This document shows positions 5,470 through 5,537 of a stretch of 5,537 nt of DNA, one piece after another. Made by a program: the position numbers and the translations under genes. The stretch's first letter is position 1; each line of letters starts with the position of its first letter. Below the pieces are notes generated by a model. That model was not told the origin of the DNA. It was given only the letters and a program-made list of their open reading frames with translations, and did no database searches. Location of the stretch: positions 1-5,537 of the forward strand of contig WHHJ01000087.1 in NCBI GenBank assembly GCA_014872655.1, read 5' to 3'. The DNA comes from Clostridia bacterium (GTDB lineage Bacteria; Bacillota; Clostridia; Oscillospirales; UBA644).

Positions 5470-5537
5470 GCCCGATTCTTGATATTGTTAATCCTTTTTT
5501 AAAAAGATACCTTATCATTAATAAAAAAGATTCCGAT

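Noticed and set aside
5490..5510. TTTTTT/AAAAA near-palindrome upstream of the hydrolase
   Set aside because: It has no GC core and no loop, so it does not qualify as a terminator or a convincing operator.
1..5537. CRISPR arrays, insertion-sequence ends, tRNA or rRNA genes
   Set aside because: No regularly spaced repeats, transposase motifs, terminal inverted repeats with target duplications, or structured RNA signatures were seen on either strand.

Overview
The window looks like chromosomal DNA of a low-to-moderate GC Gram-positive bacterium, most likely a gut-type Clostridia member (Oscillospiraceae-like). The evidence is strong AGGAGG-type ribosome sites, consensus sigma-A promoters, U-rich intrinsic terminators, and above all an S1-domain protein whose sequence style (GTWEENAALF, the PNLAGLAE block, a C-terminal YSP...CEKLIQTMF tail) is what I associate with that group. 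Family placement is from memory; no search was run.

Layout, left to right. Bases 1-221 hold no intact gene, but one frame (71-229) reads like a protein remnant with a CxxC motif and runs 8 nt into the next gene. Bases 222-989 (+) encode a PHP-domain phosphoesterase of the histidinol-phosphatase type. A strong bidirectional terminator (1026-1069) separates it from three minus-strand genes converging on it. In their transcription order (right to left) these are: an 840-residue cytoplasmic GH20-like glycoside hydrolase (5393-2871), closed by its own terminator (2836-2871); a three-repeat S1-domain RNA-binding protein (start revised to 2781, end 1858); and a six-helix membrane protein resembling a cation diffusion facilitator without its metal ligands (start revised to 1779, end 1102).

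The three minus-strand genes do not form an obvious pathway. Each has a recognisable promoter of its own, so they look like separate transcription units, although no terminator is visible between the S1 gene and the membrane-protein gene. The PHP gene is visibly more AT-rich than the hydrolase gene and may have a different history.

The most unusual structure is regulatory. Both the S1 gene and the membrane-protein gene have a perfect 8-bp inverted repeat in which the downstream arm contains the Shine-Dalgarno sequence and the upstream arm lies just upstream of the -10 box. A transcript from the local promoter would lack the upstream arm, while a read-through transcript would carry both arms and could fold to hide the ribosome site. 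The same repeats could instead be protein operators. Two further points deserve a look: an in-phase A_AAA_AAG slippery heptamer in the Lys-rich tail of the membrane protein, and the atypical active-site region of the hydrolase.
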